Both the position numbers and the translations under genes were made by a program. From Oleispirillum sp963668495 (GTDB taxonomy: Bacteria; Pseudomonadota; Alphaproteobacteria; Rhodospirillales; Rhodospirillaceae), in the NCBI GenBank assembly GCA_963668495.1, contig OY764545.1, forward strand, positions 1,550,001-1,614,000: a stretch of 64,000 nt of DNA. Direction: 5' to 3'. A model generated the notes under the pieces. That model did not search any database. It had not been told where the DNA came from and saw only the letters and a list, made by a program, of their open reading frames with translations. Positions 50,987 through 59,140 of this stretch are shown here, one piece after another (positions within the stretch are counted from its first letter, which is position 1; each line of letters opens with the position of its first letter).

Positions 50987-52579
50987 ATGGGTAAGTATGG
51001 AACATTGGAAGATCGCGTCCGGTGTAAAGCCCTTTTGAGCAAGGTTATTCCGGTTGAGGAAGCTGTTCCGTTTTTCAAAAACGGCATGCACGTTGGCTGG
51101 TCTGGCTTCACCCCGTCCGGCAGTGCAAAAGTTGTTCCGGCTGCTTTGGCTGATCACGTTGAAAAAAACAACCTGCAAGGCCAACTGAAATTTAGCCTGT
51201 TCGTTGGCGCGTCTGCTGACCCGGTGGAAAACCGTTGGGCACAACTGGACATGATCGACCGTCGTTGGCCGTACCAAACCGGTAAAGACATTGCCAAAGG
51301 CATCAACACCGGTAAGATCCGCATGGGCGACAAGCACTTGTCCTTGTTCGCGCAAGATCTGGCTTATGGCTTCTACACCAAAGACACCGAGTCCGGTAAA
51401 ATGGACATCGCAATCATCGAGGTCTCCGCAGTGACCGAAGATGGTGGCTTGGTTCCGACCACCTCCGGTGGCGTGATTCCGGAAATTCTGGAAGTCTGTG
51501 ACAAAGTCATCCTCGAAGTGAACACCGCAATGCCGTCCTTCGAAGGCATGCACGACATGATCGTCCAAAAAGCTCCGCCGCACCGCGAAGTTATTGGCAT
51601 CACCGAAGCAGACAGCCGCGTTGGTCTGACCTACGTTCCGTGCGATCCGAGCAAAATCATCGCAATCGTTGAAGGTACAGAAGCTGACAAAGGCCGTGCA
51701 TTGGCTGGCGCTGACGACACCTCCGTCGCAATTGCTAACCACCTGCTCGACTTCTTCGCTAACGAAGTGAAAGCTGGTCGTCTGCCGGAAAACCTGTTGC
51801 CGTTGCAATCCGGCGTTGGCGGTATCGCAAACGCAGTTGTCGGTGGCTTGGCAAATGGTCCGTTCTACAACCTGAGCGTCTTCACCGAAGTGCTGCAAGA
51901 CGGTATGCTTGACCTGTTCGACTCCGGTCGTCTGGATCGCGCATCTGCTTGCTCCTTGTCTCTGTCTGCAGACCAAGGTATGCCGCGCTTCTTGGAAAAA
52001 CGTGAATTCTACCAAGACAAAATCGTTCTGCGTCCGTTGGCAATTTCCAACAACCCGGAAGTTGCACGTCGTTTGGGCGTCATCGCGATGAACACTCCGG
52101 TGGAAATCGACATGTACGGTCACGCTAACTCCACCCTGATCAACGGTACTCGTATCGTGAACGGTATTGGTGGTTCTGGTGACTTCCTGCGTTCTGGTTT
52201 CTTGAAAATCATGCACACCCCGTCTTCTCGTCCGTCCAAAACGGACCCGACCGGTATCAGCTGTGTCGTGCCGCACGCACAACACATCGACCACACCGAA
52301 CACGATCTCGACGTTGTCGTGACCGAACAAGGTCTGGCCGATCTGCGTGGCCTGTGCCCGCGTGACCGTGCACAAGAAATCATCAACAAGTGTGCGCACC
52401 CGGACTATAAAGACCAACTGATGGACTACTACAAAATGGCAGAAGCTGAATGTATTGCTGCCGGTGTTGGTCACGAGCCGCAAATCTGGGAAAAAGCTCT
52501 GAAAATGCAGCTAAACCTGGCGAAAAACGGCACCATGAAAGTGAAAAACTGGGACGTGAATATCGACCTGTGCGAATAA
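50987..52579 (+). CDS. Succinyl-CoA:acetate CoA-transferase / acetyl-CoA hydrolase
   Basis: A 530-residue class I CoA-transferase of the AarC/Ach1/CatI group, moving CoA between succinyl-CoA and acetate (or hydrolysing acetyl-CoA), which can serve acetate handling or a modified TCA cycle. It has the start VRCKALLSKVIPVEEAVPFF, GWSGFTPSGSAKVVPAAL, the active-site glutamate in NLSVFTEVLQDGML, and GIGGSGDFLRSGF. AGGAGATT before the ATG is a good ribosome binding site. Codon use is as biased as in rplM and rpsI (CTG, GGT, CAC, AAC), so this should be one of the most abundant enzymes in the window. Two terminators follow. Confidence 0.93.
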   Translation: MGKYGTLEDRVRCKALLSKVIPVEEAVPFFKNGMHVGWSGFTPSGSAKVVPAALADHVEKNNLQGQLKFSLFVGASADPVENRWAQLDMIDRRWPYQTGKDIAKGINTGKIRMGDKHLSLFAQDLAYGFYTKDTESGKMDIAIIEVSAVTEDGGLVPTTSGGVIPEILEVCDKVILEVNTAMPSFEGMHDMIVQKAPPHREVIGITEADSRVGLTYVPCDPSKIIAIVEGTEADKGRALAGADDTSVAIANHLLDFFANEVKAGRLPENLLPLQSGVGGIANAVVGGLANGPFYNLSVFTEVLQDGMLDLFDSGRLDRASACSLSLSADQGMPRFLEKREFYQDKIVLRPLAISNNPEVARRLGVIAMNTPVEIDMYGHANSTLINGTRIVNGIGGSGDFLRSGFLKIMHTPSSRPSKTDPTGISCVVPHAQHIDHTEHDLDVVVTEQGLADLRGLCPRDRAQEIINKCAHPDYKDQLMDYYKMAEAECIAAGVGHEPQIWEKALKMQLNLAKNGTMKVKNWDVNIDLCE

Positions 52580-52611
52580 GATTCGCTTGGGAAATATTCC
52601 TGCCAGACCAG

Positions 52612-52640
52612 AAACCCGCCGCATTTGCGGCGGGTTTTTT
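52612..52640 (+). terminator. Terminator after the CoA-transferase
   Basis: AAACCCGCCGC pairs with GCGGCGGGTTT over ATTT and runs into T6. Confidence 0.93.
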
Positions 52641-52656
52641 CATGTGCAGACCCATG

Positions 52657-52688
52657 AAAAAAGCGGTGGAAGGTTCCACCGCTTTTTT
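52657..52688. terminator. Symmetric terminator between the CoA-transferase and dps
   Basis: AAAAAAGCGGTGGAA and TTCCACCGCTTTTTT form a perfect palindrome with a two-base centre, so it terminates in both directions, mainly for the minus-strand dps. Confidence 0.93.
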
Positions 52689-52711
52689 GAATTCAACAGG
52701 CAGTGCTGTTG

Positions 52712-53191
52712 TTAACTGATCAAGCTGCGCAGCATCCATGCATTTTTTTCATGAATTTGCATGCGTCCGGTCAGAAGGTCGGCAGAAGGTTCGTCATCGG
52801 CTTTGCCAACCAGCGGCATGATGCTGCGGGCAACTTTAGACAGGGTTTCGTTGTCTTTAGCCAGAATTGCGACCATTTCCTCTGCGGACGGTACACCTGT
52901 TTCTTCCTGAACCGTTGCGTACTCTTTGAATTGGGCAAAGCTGCCCGGTGCAAATACACCAAGTGCGCGGATACGTTCAGCGATTTCGTCAACGGCGGTG
53001 GCCAGTTCGGTGTAGTGTTCCTCGAACATGGTGTGCAGAGTGTTGAACATTGGACCCGTAACGTTCCAGTGGAAGTTATGGGTTTTCACGTACATTGTGT
53101 AGGTATCTGCAAGCAAGCGTTTCAGACCTTCTGCAATGGCTTTACGCTCGTCTTCCGAGATGCCGATATCAATGGACATGGCTTTTGACAT
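52712..53191 (-). CDS. dps: Dps family DNA-protection/ferritin-like protein
   Basis: A 159-residue Dps. The ferroxidase signature HNFHWNVTGPMFNTLHTMFE (residues about 37-56) with the following EEHYTELATAVDEIAERI is complete. These dodecamers oxidise Fe2+ with H2O2 and store ferric iron, protecting DNA. The ATG at 53191 (MSKAM) is preferred over a GTG two codons upstream because GGAGAG lies seven bases before it. It is divergent from oxyR, 132 bases apart, which is a strong hint of OxyR control. Confidence 0.95.
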   Translation of the reverse strand: MSKAMSIDIGISEDERKAIAEGLKRLLADTYTMYVKTHNFHWNVTGPMFNTLHTMFEEHYTELATAVDEIAERIRALGVFAPGSFAQFKEYATVQEETGVPSAEEMVAILAKDNETLSKVARSIMPLVGKADDEPSADLLTGRMQIHEKNAWMLRSLIS

Positions 53192-53323
53192 AATCACTCT
53201 CCGTTAAGGTCATTTGAAAACGTAAATATGAGATAGCGTTCTGATGCGCCGTTGAAAAGACCTTACAAAATTTAAGTCTAATGGTAAAATAGATTAATCC
53301 ACTGCAATCAATCGGATTTTACG

Positions 53324-54244
53324 ATGAAAATTATGCCGACCCTCCGCCAGTTGCAATACCTTGTGGCTGTGGCCGACCATCGCCATTTTGGCCGCGCTGC
53401 GGACTCCTGTTTTGTGACACAGTCTACCCTAAGCTCGGGCATTCAGGATTTGGAACGGCTTTTGGATTGCGTGTTGGTCGAACGCGGGACCCGACGTCAG
53501 GTGATGCTGACAGCCTTGGGGGAGGAGATTGTTGAACGGGCCCGGACACTGCTTCGTGATGCTGAGGAAATTGCAGATGTCGCGGAAAGTCACAGAAATC
53601 CTTTAACCGGGCGAGTTCGACTTGGCGTGATACCGACCATTGGTCCGTATTTCCTGCCCAAGGTTCTGCCGGATGTGCGTCAGGCCTATCCTGACCTGAA
53701 ACTATACTTGCGGGAGGATCAGTCAGCCCGATTGGTAGAGGCTTTGCAGTCTGGTCGCTTGGACTGTGCCATTCTTGCGACACCGTATCCGCTTGGTGAT
53801 TTGCATTGTGAGGTGCTGGGTGATGATTACCTCATGCTTGCTGCCCCCATCGGACATGCATTCGCGGAGCAAGGGCAGGTGCAGCCGGAACAATTGGAAA
53901 CCGAAGAGGTTCTGATGCTGGAAGATGGGCATTGCCTGCGTGATCATGCGCTTGGTGCCTGTGCCGGGCATGCCTTGCGCTCGAACGAGGCCATACAGGC
54001 GACCAGCCTTAGCACACTGGTGCAGATGGTTGCCAATGGTCTGGGGGTGACCCTGATCCCTGAAATGGCGGTGGCAATGGAAACTCACGCTGAATCAGGT
54101 GTGGTTGCTGTGCCGTTTTGTAAGCCGCGTCCCTCACGCGGAATTGCCCTCGTCTGGCGGGAGGCTTCCCCTCGTCATGATGAGCTGTTGTTACTTGCCA
54201 AGGTATTGAAATCGCATTTGCACATGGCAGAAGTTGCAGCGTGA
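53324..54244 (+). CDS. oxyR: Hydrogen-peroxide-inducible regulator OxyR
   Basis: A 306-residue LysR-type regulator. The N-terminal helix-turn-helix is in LRQLQYLVAVADHRHFGRAA and FVTQSTLSSGIQDLE. The peroxide-sensing cysteines are Cys204 and Cys213 in EDGHCLRDHALGAC, nine residues apart as Cys199/Cys208 in E. coli. Oxidation forms a disulfide that activates the antioxidant genes. Start M1 (53324) or M4 (MPTLRQL) are both possible. It is divergent from dps. No ATAG-N7-CTAT array could be found with confidence in the shared region. Confidence 0.95.
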   Translation: MKIMPTLRQLQYLVAVADHRHFGRAADSCFVTQSTLSSGIQDLERLLDCVLVERGTRRQVMLTALGEEIVERARTLLRDAEEIADVAESHRNPLTGRVRLGVIPTIGPYFLPKVLPDVRQAYPDLKLYLREDQSARLVEALQSGRLDCAILATPYPLGDLHCEVLGDDYLMLAAPIGHAFAEQGQVQPEQLETEEVLMLEDGHCLRDHALGACAGHALRSNEAIQATSLSTLVQMVANGLGVTLIPEMAVAMETHAESGVVAVPFCKPRPSRGIALVWREASPRHDELLLLAKVLKSHLHMAEVAA

Positions 54245-54318
54245 TCGTTGCAATACCATCATGCAGCGGATTTATTGCTGAATTTTGAAAAACCAGCATC
54301 TTTTTCGTCGGTGATGTA

Positions 54319-54347
54319 TTGACGTGGGAAGCGGGTTCGGATAGACA
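54319..54347 (+). promoter_or_regulatory. Promoter of tRNA-Ser
   Basis: TTGACG (54319-54324), 17-base spacer, TAGACA (54342-54347), 43 bases before the mature tRNA. Confidence 0.55.
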
Positions 54348-54390
54348 TTCTGGCTCTCAGGGAGTTGTTCTTCCTGTCTGCTGTCGATAT

Positions 54391-54479
54391 GGAGGGATGG
54401 CAGAGCGGTAATGCAGCGGATTGCTAATCCGTCACGGGGTTATACTCGTGCGGGGGTTCGAGTCCCCCTCCCTCCGCCA
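54391..54479 (+). tRNA. tRNA-Ser (GCT anticodon)
   Basis: Class II tRNA with a long variable arm. The acceptor GGAGGGA pairs with TCCCTCC, the anticodon loop TTGCTAA gives GCT at 54423-54425, the T arm GGGGG-TTCGAGT-CCCCC is intact, and CCA is encoded at 54477-54479. Confidence 0.97.
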
Positions 54480-54493
54480 TAATTTAAGATTTA

Positions 54494-54519
54494 GCGTCCT
54501 TTCGGGGCGCATTTCTTTT
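54494..54519 (+). terminator. Terminator after tRNA-Ser
   Basis: GCGTCC (54494-54499) pairs with GGGCGC (54505-54510), one G-T wobble, loop TTTCG, then ATTTCTTTT. Confidence 0.6.
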
Positions 54520-54536
54520 GCCTAATCCGCCACGCG

Positions 54537-54557
54537 TGTAGCCAATTTTGTAGCCAC
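54537..54557. repeat. Direct repeats TGTAGCCAA / TGTAGCCAC beside tRNA-Ser
   Basis: Two copies 12 bases apart, about 60 bases from the tRNA 3' end. They share the TAGCCA(A/C) core with the GGTTAGCCAC repeats near tRNA-His. They may be relics of an integrase arm region. No second tRNA-Ser 3' end is seen in the window. Confidence 0.35.
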
Positions 54558-54678
54558 CTTGTTTATGCCATTGTGGATGTCTATCGTCTCATTGTGCGGC
54601 GATCTTTTTGATTTTACAGCTAATTTTCCCCGTGTTTTACGTGTTTGGCGCTGCCTGATTGGATTGTAACGCTGTAAC

Positions 54679-54705
54679 TTGACCATTGATGAATTGTTAT
54701 ATAAT
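54679..54705 (+). promoter_or_regulatory. Probable promoter of the TonB receptor leader
   Basis: TTGACC (54679-54684) and a consensus TATAAT (54700-54705) with a short 15-base spacer. It would give a leader of about 230 bases ahead of the receptor gene and is the only good match between tRNA-Ser and the receptor. Confidence 0.45.
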
Positions 54706-54831
54706 AATGCAACAAACGAGTATCTTTGCATGCGGGGGTATGGAAAGAGACGTAGGCGTTGGTGTGTAAAAATGCTTGGTTGCTTTGCCAAGGTAAAAAC
54801 AATTTTTGGTTCGCTTACAGCTTAGATGAGG

Positions 54832-54873
54832 CCGATATGCTTGCATACTGCATGCATATCGGTTGTTTTTTTC
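54832..54873 (+). terminator. Intrinsic terminator inside the leader of the TonB receptor gene
   Basis: CCGATATGC (54832-54840) pairs perfectly with GCATATCGG (54854-54862), followed by TTGTTTTTTTCTC. It lies 67 bases before the receptor ATG. A second stem CTCGCTA (54873-54879) with TAGCGAG (54891-54897) comes next. This may be an attenuator or the 3' end of a small RNA. The other parts of 54480-54939 hold no gene that I can support. Confidence 0.7.
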
Positions 54874-54939
54874 TCGCTACAAATAGCACTTAGCGAGGGG
54901 GGGTAGGTTGCAGTGCGGACTTCAACTTGCGAGGGGATA

Positions 54940-57048
54940 ATGCGAGTTATTACAAATAAGGTTATGCGTCATTCTTTGCTGATGGCAACGATTTCGTATG
55001 TTTCATTGGGGGTTGCAACTGCTTCTGCTGCAAAGGACACGGTAGAACTTGATGATGTTGTTGTGTCTGTAAGCCGTTATGAACAAAATGTTATGGAGGT
55101 TGCGGCCAATACAACAACGGTGACGCGTAAAGACATCGAAGAGATGGGGGCGCGGACATTATTGGAAGCCCTACGTGCTGTTCCCGGTTTGCAAATTGGG
55201 ACACAAGGCAATGCCTTTCCACACATCTCTGTTCGCGGTTTTCGTGATACCAAGGATCTGACCGTTTTGATTAACGGGATTCCATTCCGACATGTAGATG
55301 GCTCAGCGGACTTAACAATGCTGCCTTTAAATATTGTGGAACGGATCGAATTTGTGAAAGGTCCCGGTTCTGCAATTTGGGGGCGCGGTGCTGTTGGTGG
55401 TACTTTGAGTATCTTTACAACCCCAGCCAAGACTGATGAACAGTCTTTGGATGTAGCATTATCTGCAGGAAGCTTTAACACATATGAGGGGAGTGCCCGA
55501 GGCCTGCTGCCGTGGGAAAACGGTTATGCACTCGTCAGTATGGATCGTGGCACGACTGATGGTTTTCAAGACGATACAGGGAAACAGACGGCGAATGCGT
55601 TGATTCAAATCCATCAGGATTTCAACGAAATGTTTACGCTGGATGGTCAGTACTTGCATTCTTATGTCGATGCAAGCCGCGGTTCGACCATTCCTTTGGT
55701 CAATGGTCAACCAATGGCAGGCGTAGATATCACGGATAACTTTGCCATTGATGGTGCAAAGTTTCATGGTGTTTACAATGCGCTGACTCTGTCACCAAAG
55801 GTGAAATTGCGATCAGACCTAACAGTGGAAAACGCACTGACCCTTGTGAAATATGATCATTTTGAAACGGGCGGCAATACCATTACTCCAACGTCTAGGA
55901 GTAAAGGGTTCTGGCAGAGTGACATTCAAGAACAAGGTATTATGAACGATTTGCACGTCACTTGGGATCGTGAGTTTAATAATTTCCATAATACTATGGT
56001 TGGTGGCCTATATTACGAGTATGGCGATTTTGAAAATACCAAGCCGTCATTGACTGGCGCACCATCATTCGGTCCTCCTGACTGGTCAACCCCCAGTAAC
56101 GGTAATCCGGCAACTGGTATCAAAACGGGCCAATATGTTATTGATACCACAGAAGAAACTATGAGTGTTTACCTGCAAGACCGTGTTGAAGTCGGCCCAT
56201 TTGGCTTTCAGGCAGGTGCGCGGTTTGACCAAATCAAAACTGACCTGAGCCAATCCAATAAATCTATCGACGCAAGTCAAACTGAGAGCCGGGTAAGCCC
56301 GCGCGTTGCGGCAGATTGGCGTTTCTATAATACCGACGATACCAGTTTGATGGCATTCGTTAGCTACACGGAAGGCTTTCAAAGCCAGTTGCCCAAGTTG
56401 AGCACCAGTGGTGGTGTGACGTTGGCGCAATTGGTTGAGCCGGAAGTCACAAGGGCTAAAGAAATTGGTATTAAAGGTACGGCACTGGGGGGTGACCTTT
56501 ACGGTCAGTTCAGTATCTATCGTACCAATAAATTTGGACCGAGAAGCTACCGTACATCTCCGAATGATTTCCTGTTCACCAATGCAAAGACGCAAGTCGA
56601 AGGCGTCGAGGGTGAAGTGCAATACGCTGTGACCCCGGACTTTGACGTCTATGCACATTATGCTTATCAGGATGCGTTCTATCGCAATTTTACCAATGGT
56701 AGTGGGTCTCAGGATTACTCAGGTAACCGTGTGCGCATGACGCCTGAGCATATGTTTGGCTTTGGTGGGACTTACCGTTGGGACGATTTTACGTTTAATA
56801 TGACCGCCAATTACACGGGGGAACGTAATCTGCGGGATAACCTAACGGATAAATCCAAGTTGCACTCCCTTGACCCGTATTGGGTGGTTAATACTTCCGT
56901 ATCTTACAAATATGAGAACCTTACAGCACAATTCGTCGCCAATAATATATTTGACGAATTTTACATTGCTGACGATTTCTCATCGAATGATGCAGGTTGT
57001 GCAGGTGACCCGAGGTCCTTTGCATTAATCCTTCGTGCATCTTTCTAA
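54940..57048 (+). CDS. TonB-dependent outer-membrane receptor
   Basis: A 702-residue TonB-dependent receptor. A signal peptide (about residues 9-31, ending ATASAA) precedes a TonB-box-like ELDDVVVSVSR. The plug domain follows (TTTVTRKDIEEMGARTLLEA, SVRGFRDTKDLTVLINGIPF, then VERIEFVKGPGSAIWGRGAV). A 22-strand-type barrel runs to the terminal Phe (RSFALILRASF). The best resemblance is to FepA/siderophore-type receptors, but the ligand cannot be read. GAGGGG five bases before the ATG at 54940 fixes the start. The locus is AT-richer than its flanks. The solute-binding protein gene begins 20 bases downstream. Confidence 0.9.
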   Translation: MRVITNKVMRHSLLMATISYVSLGVATASAAKDTVELDDVVVSVSRYEQNVMEVAANTTTVTRKDIEEMGARTLLEALRAVPGLQIGTQGNAFPHISVRGFRDTKDLTVLINGIPFRHVDGSADLTMLPLNIVERIEFVKGPGSAIWGRGAVGGTLSIFTTPAKTDEQSLDVALSAGSFNTYEGSARGLLPWENGYALVSMDRGTTDGFQDDTGKQTANALIQIHQDFNEMFTLDGQYLHSYVDASRGSTIPLVNGQPMAGVDITDNFAIDGAKFHGVYNALTLSPKVKLRSDLTVENALTLVKYDHFETGGNTITPTSRSKGFWQSDIQEQGIMNDLHVTWDREFNNFHNTMVGGLYYEYGDFENTKPSLTGAPSFGPPDWSTPSNGNPATGIKTGQYVIDTTEETMSVYLQDRVEVGPFGFQAGARFDQIKTDLSQSNKSIDASQTESRVSPRVAADWRFYNTDDTSLMAFVSYTEGFQSQLPKLSTSGGVTLAQLVEPEVTRAKEIGIKGTALGGDLYGQFSIYRTNKFGPRSYRTSPNDFLFTNAKTQVEGVEGEVQYAVTPDFDVYAHYAYQDAFYRNFTNGSGSQDYSGNRVRMTPEHMFGFGGTYRWDDFTFNMTANYTGERNLRDNLTDKSKLHSLDPYWVVNTSVSYKYENLTAQFVANNIFDEFYIADDFSSNDAGCAGDPRSFALILRASF

Positions 57049-57068
57049 GATTGCGTGGATATAATCAT

Positions 57069-58271
57069 ATGAGTTGGAAACGGCATTTGTGGGTAATGGT
57101 CCTGCTGGCTGTTTCCTTCTATTCTCCGTTAGTTGCTGCACGGCAACCAGTGGACCTTGTTTGGGCGACAAATGCCCATCCCACCCGTTCTTTGGCTGTG
57201 CAAAATTTTGAGCGTCAGAACCCCGGCGTTCGTATTCGTATCTTGCCCATTTCCACGCCTTGGAAATTGCAGTTGCAATGCCACTTTGGACGCTGTCCTG
57301 ATATCCTGACTTTCTTCCATCCAGGGGCTTTTCAAAGTTTTGCCCAGGATGACTTGTTGCTTCCCCTGCCTGATGTTGAATACTGGCCGCATTGGCCCGG
57401 TTTGAAGAGCTATGGGTATCGCGAAACCGATAAGGTTCGTATGGCGGAGCCTCAGGTCGCATATCCCTATGTGCTTTACTATAATTCTGATTTGGTTTCC
57501 CCCGAAACAGCCAAGAAAATTCGTGACTGGGATGATTTGCGTACAGTTGCAATGTCTGTAATCCATCAGAACACGTCTGCGCGGAAAGTGTTTGGTGTTG
57601 AAATTCATTCAGACTTGATTTGGTTCCAAACCTTGGTATTTGCCAATGGGGGTAATCTTCGTGGGCATCCTGATAGTTTTTCTCACGTTAAAGCGGCGTT
57701 AAGGCAAATGCGTGAATGGCGTTCAATGCCAAACCTTGTGCCATCTCCAGCGGATCGTCGCAATGTACCGTCTTCGGGGAGTAGTCAAGGTGTGTTAGGA
57801 AGTTTGTTCCTACAAGGGCGGGCTGCCTTTTATTGGTCTGGCAGTTGGAAGCTGTGGAGCATATCTCAACAAGACCGTATTCCGTGGCGCGTGCGGACTA
57901 TTCCATCGGGAACAATAGGACCTGTGACTCTTTTGGGTGGCAATTCCTTTGGAGTGTATCGCGGTACAAAGCATCCTGATGATGCGAAACGGTTTGTGGC
58001 ATATTTAGGAAGTTACGAGGCTGAAGTCGCGCATGTGGCTTCTGGTATCTTATTTCCATCCCGTATGGATGTTCCGGTTCCGTCAATCGTCAAAAGCATA
58101 GAGCACACATTACAAACAGGCCGAACTGCCGATTATGGTATTGGCCTTGATGCTGTGAAAATTGAAGCGCGCCTGAAAGACATTTTTGAGGCTCATCGAA
58201 TGGGCGAACTGAATGATGAGCAGGCTGCGCAGAAAATTATGACCATATTGCGGTTAGGGGACAGACAGTGA
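57069..58271 (+). CDS. Periplasmic solute-binding protein, family 1 (MalE/UgpB-like)
   Basis: A 400-residue binding protein with a signal peptide MSWKRHLWVMVLLAVSFYSP that ends about VAA-RQP. The mature part has the two-lobe family 1 pattern: NAHPTRSLAVQNFERQNPGVRI near the start, PYVLYYNSDLV (about 135-145), FANGGNLRGHPDSF, FLQGRAAFYWSGSWKLWS (about 245-262) and LGGNSFGVYRGTKHPDDAKRFV, all normal for CUT1-type sugar-binding proteins. The ATG at 57069 is preferred to a TTG at 57051. The stop overlaps the first permease start by 4 bases. The ligand is unknown. Confidence 0.88.
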   Translation: MSWKRHLWVMVLLAVSFYSPLVAARQPVDLVWATNAHPTRSLAVQNFERQNPGVRIRILPISTPWKLQLQCHFGRCPDILTFFHPGAFQSFAQDDLLLPLPDVEYWPHWPGLKSYGYRETDKVRMAEPQVAYPYVLYYNSDLVSPETAKKIRDWDDLRTVAMSVIHQNTSARKVFGVEIHSDLIWFQTLVFANGGNLRGHPDSFSHVKAALRQMREWRSMPNLVPSPADRRNVPSSGSSQGVLGSLFLQGRAAFYWSGSWKLWSISQQDRIPWRVRTIPSGTIGPVTLLGGNSFGVYRGTKHPDDAKRFVAYLGSYEAEVAHVASGILFPSRMDVPVPSIVKSIEHTLQTGRTADYGIGLDAVKIEARLKDIFEAHRMGELNDEQAAQKIMTILRLGDRQ

Positions 58272-59140
58272 AAATGCGGTCCCTTGATTTTGTTTTTCTG
58301 GCTTTGCCCATGATTGCGGGTGTTGCTGTATTTACGTTGCTGCCGGCGATTATCGGCGTCGGCCTTAGTTTGTATCGTTGGGAGTTGGTTGCTCATCCTG
58401 AATGGGTTGGCTTCTCAAATTACCGCTATTTGTTTCAAGATACACTGTTCCAGAAGGCTATAATTAACACGTTCTTCTTTGCATTGCTCGTTCCCGTAAA
58501 AATACTATTTAGCTATTGCCTTGCCATGCTTCTATCTGGGCGTAGCTTGCGTAATCAAAGTTTACGGCTGGCAGCCTTTCTGCCAACGCTCGTTAATCCT
58601 ATTGCGATCTTCATATTATGGCGTTGGATTTATCAGGCTGACGTTGGCTTGATTGCTCGTTTGGGTGCAGCCTTTGGGGTTGAATTTCCGATGTGGCTGG
58701 AAGACCCCACATGGGCAAAGCCTGCGCTGATGATTGTTATGCTGTGGGAAGGTATCGGCGGTTTCTCCATGCTGTTTTTCCTTGCAGCATTTCGACAAAT
58801 TCCCAAACAAGTCCACGAAATGTCCTATCTGGACGGAGCCTCCGGGCTGCAGAAGTTTGCTGTTGTCTACTGGCCTTGGACCCGGCGCGTAATTTGGTTC
58901 AGCTTGGCACTTGGGTACTTGGGGGCGCTGTATGGAGGTTTTGAGATTGCCTATGCCATGACGGGTGGCGGTCCTTTGCATGCCACAACCACACTATCAT
59001 TCTATGCCTTTGAAACGGCATTTCAGATGCGTCATGCAGGATATGCGGCAGCAATTGGTGTGACCATGATGCTGGCCGCTGTGCCGTTGATTATTCTGCG
59101 TGTTTTGCTGACAAAAACGTTTCGGAGTGCAGCGTCATGA
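58268..59140 (+). CDS. ABC transporter permease, MalF/UgpA-like
   Basis: A 290-residue inner-membrane permease of the binding-protein-dependent type with six helices. The EAA loop that docks the ATPase reads EMSYLDGASGLQKFAVVYWP (about 180-199). The likely start is the GTG at 58268, which overlaps the preceding TGA, or the ATG two codons later. It forms a heterodimer with the next gene product. Confidence 0.92.
   Translation: MKMRSLDFVFLALPMIAGVAVFTLLPAIIGVGLSLYRWELVAHPEWVGFSNYRYLFQDTLFQKAIINTFFFALLVPVKILFSYCLAMLLSGRSLRNQSLRLAAFLPTLVNPIAIFILWRWIYQADVGLIARLGAAFGVEFPMWLEDPTWAKPALMIVMLWEGIGGFSMLFFLAAFRQIPKQVHEMSYLDGASGLQKFAVVYWPWTRRVIWFSLALGYLGALYGGFEIAYAMTGGGPLHATTTLSFYAFETAFQMRHAGYAAAIGVTMMLAAVPLIILRVLLTKTFRSAAS

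Noticed and set aside
50957..52483. A 508-codon open frame on the minus strand opposite the CoA-transferase
   Set aside because: It mirrors the strong codon bias of the plus-strand gene, has no family motif and no ribosome binding site. The plus-strand protein is clearly recognisable.
53192..53323. OxyR tetrad site ATAG-N7-CTAT in the dps-oxyR region
   Set aside because: Only isolated ATAG words are present, without the required spacing.
54522..54791. 89-residue minus-strand frame as a real gene
   Set aside because: It has no recognisable domain and lies in an AT-rich leader region; only its last residues hint at an integrase relic, so it is kept as a finding and not annotated as a gene.
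54706..54939. Cobalamin or TPP riboswitch ahead of the TonB receptor
   Set aside because: Neither the B12-box-like nor the THI-box conserved core could be found in the leader.
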